From contig JADFNE010000033.1 in NCBI GenBank assembly GCA_022563535.1, positions 1 to 47,761 on the forward strand: 47,761 nt of DNA. The letters are read 5' to 3'. Numbering within the stretch: position 1 is the stretch's first letter; each line of letters opens with the position of its first letter. Below are positions 26,891-35,456 of the stretch, piece after piece. The notes under the pieces are model-generated. The model saw only the letters and a list, made by a program, of their open reading frames with translations. It did no database searches and was not told the DNA's origin. A program made the translations under genes and the position numbers. The stretch is from Myxococcales bacterium. GTDB lineage: Bacteria; Myxococcota_A; UBA9160; UBA4427.

Positions 26891-27784
26891 ATGGTCAGTG
26901 AAACCGAAGCGTTCTGGGCTCTCGTCAACCAACCGATCTGGCTCGGGACTGTTGGACTTTTGTTCGGTCTCGCGATCGGCTCGTTCCTCAATGTGGTGAT
27001 CTACCGGTTGCCCCACGGAGAATCGATTGTCTATCCGCCCTCGCACTGTCCTTCTTGTCAGACCAATATCAAACCGTGGGACAACATTCCGATCGTCTCG
27101 TATCTCTGGCTGCGCGCGGCCTGTCGCCACTGCGGACAGCGAATCTCGCTTCGCTATCCCGTGGTCGAGTTGCTCACGGGAATCGTCTTCGCGCTGATCG
27201 CGCTTCGTTTCGGTTTTACCTTCGGGACCCTGATCTTCTCGGTGTTTTCCGCCGGGCTGATCGTGGCCGGACTGGTGGATATCGATCATCAAATCATTCC
27301 AGATGAGATCTCGTTGGGTGGCCTCGCCCTGGGCCTGGTCGCGATGCCGTCGTGGATGGTCTATTCCGGGGCATCCGTCGCTTCGGCTCTACAATACAGC
27401 CTCGTGGGTGCATTGATCGGCGGAGGAATGCTGTGGATTGTCGGCTTTGCCCACGCCCGTGTCTGCGTAGCGGTCGGAAGAAAGTTCGAACACTGGCCCG
27501 GCGAGGGAGAAGAAAACCCTCGCCCAAGTGATCCCGACTATTGGATGTGGTTTCCGGGCATGGGTTTTGGAGATATCAAGTTGCTCGCGATGATCGGGGC
27601 CTTTCTCGGCCCGGTCGGAGTGGTGACGACCGTCTTGCTCGCCTCGGTTCTGGGTCTCGTTCTCGGCGTGGGGTGGGCGGTTGTTTCGCGCAGTTGGAAC
27701 AGCCCGTTTGGATTTGGTCCCGCGATCGCGGGTGCGGCCCTGCTGTCTTTGTTTCTCCCTTCTCCTCTCTTCCTGATGGGCTGA
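26891..27784 (+). CDS. pilD: Type IV prepilin peptidase and N-methyltransferase
   Basis: Bifunctional inner-membrane aspartic protease that cleaves prepilin leaders after glycine and methylates the new N-terminus. It has 297 residues and multiple transmembrane helices. The cytoplasmic loop has the zinc cysteines Cys53, Cys56, Cys78 and Cys81 (CPSC and CRHC). Catalytic aspartates are Asp130 (GLVDIDHQIIPD) and Asp228 (GFGDIKL). An insertion of about 25 polar residues (EGEENPRPSDPDYW region) precedes the second aspartate. ATG 26891 is used. It likely processes both pilins encoded upstream. Confidence 0.95.
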   Translation: MVSETEAFWALVNQPIWLGTVGLLFGLAIGSFLNVVIYRLPHGESIVYPPSHCPSCQTNIKPWDNIPIVSYLWLRAACRHCGQRISLRYPVVELLTGIVFALIALRFGFTFGTLIFSVFSAGLIVAGLVDIDHQIIPDEISLGGLALGLVAMPSWMVYSGASVASALQYSLVGALIGGGMLWIVGFAHARVCVAVGRKFEHWPGEGEENPRPSDPDYWMWFPGMGFGDIKLLAMIGAFLGPVGVVTTVLLASVLGLVLGVGWAVVSRSWNSPFGFGPAIAGAALLSLFLPSPLFLMG

Positions 27785-27803
27785 GCCGGGGGGACGCCGA
27801 GAC

Positions 27804-29597
27804 ATGTCTACCACCACGCACAAAACGAAAGACAATGGGAGTGCCGGTAGCGGCCCATGGATGGATTCACGGCGCGTCGTCCTGCTGTGCGGGGTGATCG
27901 CCATCGTTGTGGTTCGCTTGCTTTCCATCTACACCGAGAGTGTGAACTGGGACGAATTCAACATCGTTCACAACGCCGCCTGGACGGTTCAATCCGGCGA
28001 ATTGCACGCGGGAGGGCGACCGGGTCTGGCCGTGTTGGTGCTGCTTCCGTTCGTTGCCGATTGTCAAAACGAAATTGTGGTTGTGCAGAGGGCGCGGATC
28101 CTCTGGATGGTCTTCACCCTGGTGAGTCTTGTCGGCTTCGGATGTCTGATCCGACAGCTGGGGCAGAGCCTCTCGCGACGCAATACCGATGCGCTGCTGG
28201 GTGTCGCGCTGCTCGCGTTGGTGCCGGATTTTCTGGTCTGGTCGATCCAAATACGCGCCGATCAGCTCGCGATCGCTGCGGCGATGTGGGGTGGTGTTGC
28301 CTTGATGGCGTCCCGTCGTGTACCGGGCTGGGCATCGGCTGCGGGACTCTTGTTCGGCTTGGGGACCCTGTCGAGTCAGAAAGCAGTCTACTTGATTGCA
28401 CTGTTCGGGCTGTTGGCAGCCGCTGACGTGTGGCGAGCGCGCGAGCGTCAATTTACCCGGGAAGGGCTTCGCTGCGTTCTGTGTTTTTCGGCGATGGGAA
28501 TGGTGATCGTCGGGTTCTACACACTGATGCCACAGATTTTTGGTGCCGGCGCCGAAGCTCATGCGAATGCGCTTTCTGTACCGCTGCCGGCACTCACCGC
28601 CGAGAGCGCGGGAAACCAGTTGAAGTTTCAGTTGAACGTCTTCGACTATTACCGGTCGACCATCGGATATTCACAGTATGTCGAAATGTTGCCGACCCTG
28701 GTTCCCCAGCTGTGCCTAGCCGGATTGATGGCGATCGCGACGCTGCGGCTTGCAGTGCGAAGACGCCTTCCGCCTTTTTCGTTGGTCGTGGCCTGGGCCG
28801 TCATGGCGCTTGGACTGGCGGTCGGATTGTTTCACGCCGGAGCCTTCAAGTACTTCTGGATGACCTTGGGGGTGTTTCCAGCGGTAGCACTGGTGCTTGC
28901 TCGTGAATCCGTCGAAGCGCTTCTCGATTCGTGGGGGCAGCCCCTGCGCCGGGGCGCAGTCGTTTTGTTTTGGTGTGTGCTGATCGTTCCCGCGCTGGTC
29001 CAGAGCGTGCAGTTGCTTTCGGATACCCAGGAGGTTCAGCGACAGACCTTCGATTTTGCCCGGAGCAACTTCGCGCCATACGAAGCGGGGTTTCACGCAG
29101 AGGCGGGGCTCTTCTGCAGTGATGATGCGAATCAATTTCCGGCCTATTTCTCGCAGTTGATCGAGCGAAAATTTGGCGCCGCGGCCGGCTGCGCGGAGTG
29201 CGCGCCCAATCTGATCCGCGAGTTCGAACAGAAGCAAGTCAAGTACGTGGTGGCTTCGTTTCGGCTGACTCAATTTCCGCCGATCGTTCAAACGTTCTGG
29301 CAGGAGAACTACTTGCCGTACCACGGTTCGCTGATGGTGGCAGGAAAGTTCTTGAAGGCAGATCGCGACCAGGGACACCTCGAACTCGTGATCGACGGAG
29401 ACTACCTATGGCTTCCCAACAAGCCGCCTGCGGAAGTAACGATCGACGGCAAACTCGTCCGCACGGGAGAGCGAGTGACGCTTGTGAGGGGAGGGCACGA
29501 GGTGCGCTTTAGCGATCGCGATACTGCTGGCATGCTTGTGTTGGCGATGGACGGTCCGCCGCAGTTGCCACTTCGTCAGTTCTATCGGGATTTCTGA
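27804..29597 (+). CDS. GT39/ArnT-like membrane glycosyltransferase
   Basis: A GT-C fold protein of 597 residues. At least nine hydrophobic segments are followed by a soluble domain of about 170 residues at the C-terminus. The first periplasmic loop carries NWDEF with Asp50-Glu51, the position of the catalytic acid in PMT/ArnT/PglL-type enzymes. Such enzymes take a sugar from a polyprenyl-phosphate donor and add it to protein or lipid on the periplasmic side. The start is 19 bases after pilD on the same strand, so pilin glycosylation is a reasonable guess. The C-terminal soluble part has two paired cysteine motifs (CSDD and CAEC). Confidence 0.82.
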   Translation: MSTTTHKTKDNGSAGSGPWMDSRRVVLLCGVIAIVVVRLLSIYTESVNWDEFNIVHNAAWTVQSGELHAGGRPGLAVLVLLPFVADCQNEIVVVQRARILWMVFTLVSLVGFGCLIRQLGQSLSRRNTDALLGVALLALVPDFLVWSIQIRADQLAIAAAMWGGVALMASRRVPGWASAAGLLFGLGTLSSQKAVYLIALFGLLAAADVWRARERQFTREGLRCVLCFSAMGMVIVGFYTLMPQIFGAGAEAHANALSVPLPALTAESAGNQLKFQLNVFDYYRSTIGYSQYVEMLPTLVPQLCLAGLMAIATLRLAVRRRLPPFSLVVAWAVMALGLAVGLFHAGAFKYFWMTLGVFPAVALVLARESVEALLDSWGQPLRRGAVVLFWCVLIVPALVQSVQLLSDTQEVQRQTFDFARSNFAPYEAGFHAEAGLFCSDDANQFPAYFSQLIERKFGAAAGCAECAPNLIREFEQKQVKYVVASFRLTQFPPIVQTFWQENYLPYHGSLMVAGKFLKADRDQGHLELVIDGDYLWLPNKPPAEVTIDGKLVRTGERVTLVRGGHEVRFSDRDTAGMLVLAMDGPPQLPLRQFYRDF

Positions 29598-29632
29598 ACT
29601 GGGTTGTTCGGAGACGCCAGAATCGGCGAGGG

Positions 29633-31024
29633 TTAGTAGGCGCCCTTTCGGGTGAGTACGACTCCGATGGTTCGCAGCATGATCGAGAAATCGAACAGGA
29701 GAGATCGGTTGCGGATGTAGTAGAAGTCATACTGAAGGTTCTCTGTCATCGGGAGTTCCTTGCGGCCTAGGATCTGCCACAGGCCGGTGATCCCCGGCAG
29801 CACCGCGAGTCTTCGGCGCTCCCATTCATCGTATTTTTCGACCAGGAACGGCATTTCGGGGCGAGGGCCGACCAGGCTCATCTCGCCTCGCAGCACATTC
29901 ACCAGTTGTGGGAGTTCGTCGATACTGGTGTTGCGCAACCATTGGCCGAAGCGAGTGAGGCGCGGGTCATTGCCGCGCTCGGGAGAAGCCGCGTAGGAAT
30001 CAACGTCGGTGCGCATGGTTCGGAGCTTGTAGGTGATGAAGGGCTTGCCGGACTTGCCGATGCGGGTCTGGGTAAAGATGGCCGGCCCTGGACTTTCTTG
30101 TCGAATACGCATGGCGCACAGCGCCAGGATCGGGAGGCTGAGCGCGAGCATGATGCTTCCCAAGACCAGGTCGGTCCCGCGCTTGGCCACGTCATAGAAC
30201 ACGTGTACTCCCGGACGTCCCAGGCGTACCAAGGGCAGATCGTCGATCAAGTCGACGGGGGTACCCGCGGTCAGAACTTCGAACAGGTTGGTCACCACCC
30301 GGAACGTCATTCCGAGATCTTCCAGGTCGAGCACCATGGCGAGCATTCGCGTATGTCCCATCGAGGGCAGCGCCACGAAGACTTCTTCGACCTGCTGTTC
30401 GACGGCGACCCTGCGGATATCGTCCACCAGGCCCAGGACCGGACGGTTGGAGATGTCCTTGGGAAGCTCTGCCGGGTCTTCGGTCAGAAAACCGACCACG
30501 CGGTAACCCGTCTCGGGATGATCTTGCAGCTTCTGCAGGAGTCGAATCGCGTTGATTCCGGTTCCGATAATCAGCGCTGGAACTTCGGACTTGCCATTGC
30601 GTTGAAGGTGTCGGGAAATCTTGTAAAAGGCGACGCGGCTGGTTCCCTGAAGGACCAGGTTCAGCCCGCCCAGGAGCAGGATGACGGTTCGGCTGAATTC
30701 GAACTGCTTGAAGAAAAAGAAGCTCACCGCACTGATCACGACCACGCCGAGGAACACCCCTTTGAACAGGTTCTGGATGTGATCGACCAGGGTGCTCATG
30801 CGTGCGCTTCGATAGATGTCGAACCACCAGCAGGTCGCGATCCATGGGACGACGATCGCGGGCAGCGCAACTCGATAGGCATCGAAAGCGTTCGGAGGGT
30901 TGCCGATCACGCCGCTGAGGGCGACGCGAAGCCAATAGGCGCCGACCCAGGCCGCAGAGACCAGCAGAATGTCGGTTCCGATATGAATGCGGCGCAGGGT
31001 TTTCGCATTGATCTTCGTCATCAT
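29633..31024 (-). CDS. Undecaprenyl-phosphate sugar phosphotransferase (WbaP/WcaJ type)
   Basis: Starts polysaccharide repeat synthesis by moving a sugar-1-phosphate from a UDP-sugar to undecaprenyl phosphate. It has 463 residues from the paired ATGs at 31024. In order: four N-terminal transmembrane helices, a CoA-binding-like Rossmann domain ([14 protein letters not shown]), a fifth membrane element, and the C-terminal bacterial sugar transferase domain. The last domain has [30 protein letters not shown] with VGPRPE, and [10 protein letters not shown] longer frame upstream looks non-coding. It converges on the GT39 gene with 35 bases between stops. The acceptor/donor pair is likely UDP-glucose or UDP-galactose but is not shown. 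Confidence 0.93.
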   Translation of the reverse strand: MMTKINAKTLRRIHIGTDILLVSAAWVGAYWLRVALSGVIGNPPNAFDAYRVALPAIVVPWIATCWWFDIYRSARMSTLVDHIQNLFKGVFLGVVVISAVSFFFFKQFEFSRTVILLLGGLNLVLQGTSRVAFYKISRHLQRNGKSEVPALIIGTGINAIRLLQKLQDHPETGYRVVGFLTEDPAELPKDISNRPVLGLVDDIRRVAVEQQVEEVFVALPSMGHTRMLAMVLDLEDLGMTFRVVTNLFEVLTAGTPVDLIDDLPLVRLGRPGVHVFYDVAKRGTDLVLGSIMLALSLPILALCAMRIRQESPGPAIFTQTRIGKSGKPFITYKLRTMRTDVDSYAASPERGNDPRLTRFGQWLRNTSIDELPQLVNVLRGEMSLVGPRPEMPFLVEKYDEWERRRLAVLPGITGLWQILGRKELPMTENLQYDFYYIRNRSLLFDFSIMLRTIGVVLTRKGAY

Positions 31025-31333
31025 GGTGGGGGCGTTCAGGCCTCCTCGGGCCCGGCCGTATTCGTGAGCGAGAACGGTTCTGAGTGTCGATCCTTTGTCG
31101 GATGGTCCGCGACTGCGCTTGAGACGCGACGGGCGTGCCCACAGGGCGATCCTGGGGGCCGCTCCCGGGGAAAGAGGAGTGAGAATCAACTTCTCGGCCT
31201 TGAGTTGCATCGCGGTGCGGCCGATGGACCAAAGACGCGGGCCGCGGCGGGGGCGGCGTTCTCTGTCCCAATCCACCCGTGCGCGAAGTACCACAGCAAA
31301 TACAAGACCACGATTGCACTTGCACTCTAGGGG
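31025..31333. other. Divergent promoter region between sugar transferase and MBL operon
   Basis: 309 bp between divergent genes. Several GC-rich runs are seen (for example around 31240-31260), but no clear hairpin, sigma-54 site or small gene. It must contain promoters for the minus-strand sugar transferase and for the plus-strand six-gene operon. None could be placed with confidence. Confidence 0.35.
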
Positions 31334-32104
31334 ATGGATGTGGGAATCGAGCTTAGCTGGCTGGGACAGTCTGGAGTCAGGCTGAACGCCAATGGCATTG
31401 TTCTTTATGTCGATCCCTACCTCTCTGACTCGGTCGAGAATGTCCACGGTCCCGAGTATCGGCGTCAGCGGCCAATCCCGATGGCGCCTGCCGAAGTCGA
31501 TGACGCCGACTATGTACTGATTACCCACGAGCATCTCGATCACTGCGATCCCGAGACCCTTCCCGCAATCGCCGTCGCTTCGCCCGGGTGTTCGTTTCTG
31601 GCGCCCCGGGAACTTCGGAAAACGCTGCTCGGATTTGGCATTGGCGAGGAGAGAATCCTGCCCGCAGACGAGTCTTGGTTATCGCTTGGGCCCGGAGTTC
31701 AGGTGCATCCAGTTCCCGCAGCGCACCCGGCCGTGGAACGCGATGGAGACGGTTGCCTCCGCTACTTGGGGTTCGTGATCGATTGTGGGGGAAAGAGGAT
31801 CTATCACGCGGGGGACACGTCACCCCACGAACACGTGATCGAAGCGCTGAACGCGCTCGCGCCCATTGCTGTGGCCATCTTGCCGGTCAACGAATTCAAT
31901 TTCTTCCGCAGTCGAAAGGGAATCGTCGGGAACATGAGCGTGCGTGAAGCTTTTGGCCTGGCCGAAGAAATTGGAGCCGAGATGGTGGTGCCTGTTCACT
32001 GGGACATGTTTGCGCCGAACTGCACCTACCCTGAAGAAATCGAGTTGATATACGACAAGTTGGAGCCCCCTTTTGAACTCTGTTTCGAACCGTCGGAGTT
32101 CTAG
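31334..32104 (+). CDS. UlaG-like metallo-beta-lactamase fold hydrolase
   Basis: A protein of 256 residues. Metal ligands His65, His67, Asp69 and His70 (HEHLDHCD), then HAGDT (His158, Asp161) and a late histidine in VPVHWDMFAPN, which resembles UlaG (L-ascorbate-6-phosphate lactonase). It is soluble and probably binds two metal ions. It heads a compact operon of sugar enzymes: GT2 follows after nine bases. A lactonase or phosphodiesterase step on a sugar acid is plausible. The family is broad, so the real substrate is open. Confidence 0.82.
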   Translation: MDVGIELSWLGQSGVRLNANGIVLYVDPYLSDSVENVHGPEYRRQRPIPMAPAEVDDADYVLITHEHLDHCDPETLPAIAVASPGCSFLAPRELRKTLLGFGIGEERILPADESWLSLGPGVQVHPVPAAHPAVERDGDGCLRYLGFVIDCGGKRIYHAGDTSPHEHVIEALNALAPIAVAILPVNEFNFFRSRKGIVGNMSVREAFGLAEEIGAEMVVPVHWDMFAPNCTYPEEIELIYDKLEPPFELCFEPSEF

Positions 32105-32113
32105 GTCAAATTC

Positions 32114-33055
32114 ATGCTGGTGAGCATCATCATTCGCACGCTGGACGAGGAACGGCACCTTCAGTCGTTGCTCGAAGGAATCGAGTCCCAGGAGACTCCG
32201 GGTCTCGAGGTTGAAACCGTGCTGGTCGATTCCGGGTCGGAGGATCGAACCCTCGAGATCGCCGAGGAGTACGGCTGCAAGATCGAACACATTTCGCGCG
32301 AAGACTTCAGCTTCGGACGTTCGCTAAACCAGGGCTGTGCTCGGAGCCAGGGCGAAATTCTGGTCTTCGTAAGCGGCCACTGCGTCCCCTGCGATGCGCA
32401 CTGGCTCGCGCGCCTCTGCGAGCCCATCCGGGACGGTCGAGTGCAGTACGTCTACGGAGCACAGTACGCCGGGCCGACGACCCGCTTTAGCGAGGCTCGG
32501 TTGTTTGAACGGCAATACCCGGAGACCAGTGCCGTCCCCCAACAGGGAATATTCTGCAACAACGCAAACGCCGCGCTGCGACGCGATGTCTGGGACAAGT
32601 TTCAATTTGCGACCCATTGCTCGGGTCTCGAAGACATGGAGTTGGCGAAGCGGATTACTCGAGCGGGTCACGCGATTGGCTATGAGGCCGGGGCCAAGGT
32701 CTTCCATCACCACGACGAGCGCTGGAAGGAAATTCGCTGGCGGTTCGAACGCGAAGCCCTGGCACTTCAAGAAATCTTGCCGGACGTGCACATCAGTCGG
32801 ATGGATTTTGCGCGCTACTTCGTGAGCGCGGTGGCGCACGACCTGGCTCGGGCCCGGGAGCAGGGAATCGCGATTCGCAAACTCCACGAAATCGTTTGCT
32901 TTCGCTGGCAGCAGTATCTCGGGTCTTATCGCGGCAATCACAAGCTGCGGATGCTCTCGCGCCGAATCAAGGATCAATACTTCTATCCGAAGCGGATCGA
33001 TCTCTCCGATCATGTTGACGATGCTCGCCCGGATACCGGAGCCCATCGTGAGTGA
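32114..33055 (+). CDS. Family 2 glycosyltransferase
   Basis: A protein of 313 residues with a GT-A fold. The N-terminus SIIIRTLDEERHLQ is typical of GT2. VLVDSGSEDRT carries the nucleotide-binding aspartate, and a second acidic motif lies near VSGHCVPCD where DxD is usual. GLEDMEL matches the ED catalytic motif. No transmembrane helix is evident, so it works at the cytosolic membrane face. The C-terminal 80 residues are basic and helical. It belongs to the coupled operon; the next gene starts inside its last codons. Confidence 0.9.
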   Translation: MLVSIIIRTLDEERHLQSLLEGIESQETPGLEVETVLVDSGSEDRTLEIAEEYGCKIEHISREDFSFGRSLNQGCARSQGEILVFVSGHCVPCDAHWLARLCEPIRDGRVQYVYGAQYAGPTTRFSEARLFERQYPETSAVPQQGIFCNNANAALRRDVWDKFQFATHCSGLEDMELAKRITRAGHAIGYEAGAKVFHHHDERWKEIRWRFEREALALQEILPDVHISRMDFARYFVSAVAHDLARAREQGIAIRKLHEIVCFRWQQYLGSYRGNHKLRMLSRRIKDQYFYPKRIDLSDHVDDARPDTGAHRE

Positions 33056-33752
33056 AACCGGAACGTCAAATCGAGTTGTCGCGCTACTTCCGATGAAGGC
33101 GCACAGTGAACGGCTCTCGGGCAAGAATTTCCGAGAGTTTTGCGGCAAGCCACTGTTTCGCTGGGTGCTCGACGCGTTGCTCGGTGTCGAAGAAATCGAT
33201 CTGGTCGTAATCAATACCGACGCCCGAGAGATCCTGGCGAGCCACGGTCTGGAGGCGGGCGACCGAGTGCAGATTCGCGACCGCAAGGACGAACTGTGCG
33301 GCGACTTCGTCAGCATGAATCTCATTCTCGAAGACGACCTCCGGGCCGTGCCCGCCGACAGCTACCTGATGACCCACACGACCAACCCGCTGCTGAGTCG
33401 CGGCACCATCCAAAGCGCACTCGCGAGCTACTTCGAGGGAAAGAAGGAAGGGCTCTGCGATTCGCTCTTCACCGTCAACAGGTTCCAGACTCGCTTCTAT
33501 CGCGGTGATGGCAGCGCGGTCAATCACAACCCCGAGCAGTTGCTTCGTACCCAGGATCTCGAAGTCTGGTACGAGGAAAATTCGAACCTCTACATCTTCG
33601 ATCGCGAGAGCTTTGCGCAGACGCACGCCCGCATCGGTAGCGAACCGAAGTTCTTCGAATCGCCGCTCTGCGAGGCGGTCGACATCGACGACGCCGCGAG
33701 CTGGCACCTGGCCGAGTTGATCGCACGGGGCATGACGGGAGAAGCCTCGTGA
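33048..33752 (+). CDS. NeuA/CMP-acylneuraminate synthetase-like cytidylyltransferase
   Basis: A protein of 234 residues from GTG 33048 (GGAG upstream, overlapping the GT2 stop); ATG 33012 is an alternative. The N-terminal pattern LLPMKAHSERLSGKNFREF corresponds to the CTP-binding P-x-R-x(4)-R-x-x-x-K-N motif of CMP-sialic acid and KdsB-type synthetases, with Met-Lys in place of Ala-Arg. FESPLCEAVDIDD near the end matches the conserved acidic metal site. It should activate a 2-keto-3-deoxy sugar acid or related acid with CTP. No NeuB/KdsA-type synthase is in the window. It is shorter than many NeuAs but within range. Confidence 0.85.
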   Translation: MSETGTSNRVVALLPMKAHSERLSGKNFREFCGKPLFRWVLDALLGVEEIDLVVINTDAREILASHGLEAGDRVQIRDRKDELCGDFVSMNLILEDDLRAVPADSYLMTHTTNPLLSRGTIQSALASYFEGKKEGLCDSLFTVNRFQTRFYRGDGSAVNHNPEQLLRTQDLEVWYEENSNLYIFDRESFAQTHARIGSEPKFFESPLCEAVDIDDAASWHLAELIARGMTGEAS

Positions 33753-34702
33753 AGATTTTGATCACCTGCCCGCCGATGCTGGGATTCATCGAGCAGTTTG
33801 CCCCGCTGATGCGCGAACGGGGCCTGGACTTCGATGCCCCCAGCCTCACCCAGACCATGCCCGAACGAGAACTCGAGAAGTGCATTGGTGATTACGACGG
33901 TTGGATCATCGGGGACGATCCCGCGACTCGGGCGGTCTTCCAGGCCGGCGTGCGCGGAAACCTCAAGGCCGCGGTCAAGTGGGGGGTCGGAATCGACAAC
34001 GTCGATATGGCGGCTGCCCGGGAACTCGGAATCCCCATTGCCAACACGCCGCAGATGTTCGGCGATGAAGTCGCCGATGTTGCGCTCGGATACTTGATCG
34101 GACTCGCCCGAGATCTATTCGTCATCGATCGATCGGTTCGCGATGGGGGATGGGATAAGCGCCGGGGAATTTCGCTGTCGGGAAAGTGTGCCGCGCTGGT
34201 CGGTTTCGGCGACATCGGTCGTGCACTGGCGCGGCGGTTGGTCGCGATTGGCATGAAAGTCATTGCTTACGATCCAAACTTTGTGCCTCAGCCGGGGCTC
34301 GAAGCGATCGAATCCGCAGTCTGGCCGGATCGACTCGAAGAAGCCGACGCGTTGTTGTTCACCTGTGCGCTGAACGAGAAGAACCATCACATGCTCGGTC
34401 CGGCAGAACTCGCACGGGTAAATCCCGGCCTGCGTGTCGTCAATGTGTCCCGGGGTGGGCTGATCAATGAATCGGCCCTGATCAGCGCGCTCGAGCAGGA
34501 GCGTGTTCACTCCGTTGCGCTGGATGTCTTTGAGACGGAGCCGTTGCCCGAGCGATCGCATTTGCGTGCCTTTGGCGATCGGGTCGTATTTGGTGCGCAC
34601 AATGCTTCCAATACCGAGGACGCCGTGATCCGCGCAAGCTATCGCGCTCTCGACCTGCTCTGCGGGTTCCTCGGTATTCCGGTCTCGGACACCTCCCCAT
34701 GA
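33749..34702 (+). CDS. D-isomer-specific 2-hydroxyacid dehydrogenase (SerA-like)
   Basis: A protein of 317 residues whose GTG start overlaps the previous stop (GTGA). It has the NAD domain with VGFGDIGRALARRL, and the catalytic set Arg235 (NVSRGG), Glu262/Glu264 (DVFETEPLP) and His284 (GAHNAS). The WGVGIDNVDMAAARELGI segment is typical of phosphoglycerate dehydrogenases. No regulatory ACT domain is present. Within a sugar operon it more likely oxidises or reduces a 2-hydroxy acid of the sugar pathway than makes serine. That role is inferred from context only. Confidence 0.87.
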   Translation: MKILITCPPMLGFIEQFAPLMRERGLDFDAPSLTQTMPERELEKCIGDYDGWIIGDDPATRAVFQAGVRGNLKAAVKWGVGIDNVDMAAARELGIPIANTPQMFGDEVADVALGYLIGLARDLFVIDRSVRDGGWDKRRGISLSGKCAALVGFGDIGRALARRLVAIGMKVIAYDPNFVPQPGLEAIESAVWPDRLEEADALLFTCALNEKNHHMLGPAELARVNPGLRVVNVSRGGLINESALISALEQERVHSVALDVFETEPLPERSHLRAFGDRVVFGAHNASNTEDAVIRASYRALDLLCGFLGIPVSDTSP

Positions 34703-35451
34703 AGACCGCGCTGATCACCGGGGCCGCCGGCGGAATTGGACAAGCGCTCTGCCTGGCGTTTCGCCGGGCGGGATATCGCGTGGTCGGAACGGACCTGAAG
34801 CCCGATGCGCACGACGGCAATGACGGTCCGGACTGCGATGCCTTCGTCTGTGCCGATCTCTTGTCGATCGTGCAAGACGAGCAAATCCAATGCGACGTCG
34901 TCCAGAGTCTACGAGCAGCACTCGGGACGACGGAATTGACGGTCTTGGTGAACAATGCGGCGCTTCAGGTCGTCGGGCGTGCAGCAGACCTGACCGTTCG
35001 CGACTGGCAGCGCAGTCTCGACACCAACGTCGTCGCCCCCTTTGCGTTGATCCAAGGGCTGTTGCCCGAACTCAAGAGGGCGCGGGGCTCGGTGGTGAAC
35101 ATTGCGAGTGTTCACGCGCAGCTCACCAAGCCCGGCTTTGCGGCCTATGCGACGAGCAAGGCCGCGCTGGTCGGACTCACGAAGAGCCTGGCGGTCGATC
35201 TCGAGGGTTCGGTACGCGTGAACTGCATCAGTCCTGCGGCCACCGAAACGCCAATGCTCGTCGCAGGTTTCAACGGTCGCGAAGAAGCCCTCGCGCAACT
35301 CGCGCAGTGTCATCCGCAGGGCCGGATCGCTGCGCCCGACGAAGTCGCCCGGGTCGCGGTGTTTCTGGCGAGTGACGATGCATCGTTCGTGAATGGCGCG
35401 GTCCTCGATGTCAACGGAGGGATCGGGGCCCGGCTCCACGATCCGGAGTAG
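34699..35451 (+). CDS. Short-chain dehydrogenase/reductase
   Basis: A classical SDR of 250 residues. TGAAGGIG (7-14) binds NAD(P), and NNAAL, the IASVHA serine, and Tyr150/Lys154 (YATSK) form the active site. DVNGGIGA closes the fold. An ATGA overlap couples it to the dehydrogenase. In Campylobacter, PtmA (SDR) and PtmB (NeuA-like) likewise stand together in nonulosonic acid synthesis, which supports a sugar role. The cofactor preference is not clear, although Asp in GTDLKP favours NAD(H). Confidence 0.9.
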   Translation: MKTALITGAAGGIGQALCLAFRRAGYRVVGTDLKPDAHDGNDGPDCDAFVCADLLSIVQDEQIQCDVVQSLRAALGTTELTVLVNNAALQVVGRAADLTVRDWQRSLDTNVVAPFALIQGLLPELKRARGSVVNIASVHAQLTKPGFAAYATSKAALVGLTKSLAVDLEGSVRVNCISPAATETPMLVAGFNGREEALAQLAQCHPQGRIAAPDEVARVAVFLASDDASFVNGAVLDVNGGIGARLHDPE

Positions 35452-35456
35452 TTGCG

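Noticed and set aside
31025-31543. 173-codon extension of the sugar transferase and overlap with the MBL gene
   Set aside because: The family's N-terminal membrane helix begins right after the ATG pair at 31024. The upstream part would overlap the divergent MBL gene antisense.
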